DNA from: Paragyromitra xinjiangensis
Lineage: Eukaryota > Ascomycota > Pezizomycetes > Pezizales > Discinaceae
Assembly (NCBI GenBank): GCA_038503065.1
Contig: JBCAMK010000005.1
Span: 1,116,001-1,180,000 of the forward strand
Length of the DNA stretch: 64,000 bases
Direction of reading: 5' to 3'
A model generated the notes under the pieces. The model saw nothing but the letters and a program-made list of their open reading frames with translations, made no database searches and was not told where the DNA came from. Positions 63,480-64,000 of this stretch are shown piece by piece (the first letter of the stretch is position 1; the number at the start of each line of letters is the position of its first letter). Made by a program: the position numbers and the translations under genes.

Positions 63480-64000
63480 GCACGCCCTAATGAATATGGA
63501 GAGTTCAGGAGGATTCAGGATATCTCCGGGAGGGATAAATGCCACGGTATGGAGTAGTAAAGTAAAGGACATCGACTCCCTGAGAGGAAGCTCGATACCG
63601 TGCATTCCTTGGAGAAAATGGTCATGCCTCTACGCTCCTTGGGAGGATGCGGAATGTCGCATACTTCAGGGAGGTCGAAGCCGCGCTGCTGCTCTCCATG
63701 GGAGGATGCTCGATATCGCATACTTCATGGAGAAGGTAGTTGTGCCTCCGCACTCCCAGGGAGGAAGCTCGATATCGTACACTCCATGAAGAAAGCAGCA
63801 ATGCGACTGCTCTCCCCAGGAGATTGAGTAATTACTTGCGCATTATGGAGCCGCCCGGAGGAGCCTCAGCGTCTCCAGGGAGACTCGTGGAGTGGGCGGC
63901 GTGGGCTCCCGGAGTCTCCAGGAGGATGAGGAGTATCCACCGCTCCTCCAGGTAGGCACATAAACTCCTGGAGTCTCCCGAGTCTCCCGACGATCCCGAG
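63480..64000. repeat. Right subterminal repeats of the Plavaka-type element
   Basis: From about 63580 to 63810 a unit of about 60 bp repeats four times: GGGAGGATGCTCGATATCGC, then ATACTTCATGGAGAA-like sequence. From 63840 on, CTCC(A/C)GGAG-type short palindromes crowd together (GTCTCCAGGGAGACTC, GAGTCTCCAGGAGG, CTCCTGGAGTCTCC). The left end of the element has the same words. The apparent small ORFs here are compositional. Confidence 0.65.

Larger units (their letters stand above)
54671..64000. mobile_element. Plavaka-type DNA transposon, left part (right end beyond window)
   Basis: It starts CATCAGCAAAAATAATT directly in LINE1 copy 4. It carries a two-exon transposase gene (minus), two accessory genes (plus) and repeat-rich ends. 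The CTCCTGGAG-type words near the left end (54690-54850) reappear densely from 63840 to the window edge, so the right terminus is probably just outside. The terminus matches TIR-A to TIR-D, making it the likely autonomous partner. Its size of at least 9.3 kb is at the large end for fungal DNA transposons. Confidence 0.75.

Overview
This window is almost certainly nuclear DNA of a filamentous (Dikarya-type) fungus. The short introns (about 50-70 nt) with CTAAC/CTGAC-like branch sites, the Tad1-like LINEs, the Ty3/Gypsy elements and a Plavaka-type DNA transposon all point that way. The Plavaka transposase and a DUF6532-like gene lean toward a basidiomycete, but Pezizomycotina cannot be excluded. 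I see no host housekeeping gene, rRNA, tRNA or CRISPR. The whole 64 kb is a nest of transposable elements, many still with long open frames and no obvious RIP-like decay.

Layout. (1) 1-16801: an old minus-strand Ty3/Gypsy element ('Gypsy A'; gag end, protease, RT, RNase H, integrase start) is broken by three later insertions. These are the 5' end of a divergent LINE1 (1-509), a complete 11.15 kb LTR retrotransposon ('element E', 1393-12547, 4-bp TSD GCGT), and a terminal-inverted-repeat element ('TIR-A', 13088-15067). Element E has near-identical 396-399 bp LTRs, a PBS, a PPT, Gag-PR, Pol and a third 1075-codon ORF. (2) 16802-24909: a patchwork of a solo LTR, a LINE2 scrap, TIR-B with TIR-C nested in it (TIR-C itself hit by an ORF1-only LINE2), a LINE1 fragment and a LINE2 fragment. 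(3) 24910-32922: plus-strand 'Gypsy B' (5' LTR, gag with a spliceosomal intron, pol), interrupted in RT by a second ORF1-only LINE2. (4) 32923-54670: four head-to-tail LINE1 copies. The first starts inside the Gypsy B integrase and each later one starts exactly at the heptamer tail of the copy before it. Copy 3 carries TIR-D. (5) 54671-64000: the left part (at least 9.3 kb) of a Plavaka-type transposon with a two-exon transposase, two intron-containing accessory genes and subterminal repeats. Its terminus CATCAGCAAAA is shared with TIR-A to TIR-D, which are therefore likely its non-autonomous dependants.

How the parts work together. Element E encodes Gag-PR, then Pol in the -1 frame behind a textbook slippery site plus hairpin. 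Its third ORF has motifs resembling the core of a Fe(II)/2-oxoglutarate dioxygenase. LINE1 supplies endonuclease, RT and RNase H from ORF2, coupled to ORF1 by a TAATG overlap. LINE2 has only ORF1 and must borrow RT from another element. The most unusual signals are the dioxygenase-like ORF in a retrotransposon, a 10-bp palindrome repeated seven times across that element, the apparent site preference of LINE1, the intron retained in Gypsy gag, and the multi-gene Plavaka element with its family of 2-bp-TSD derivatives.
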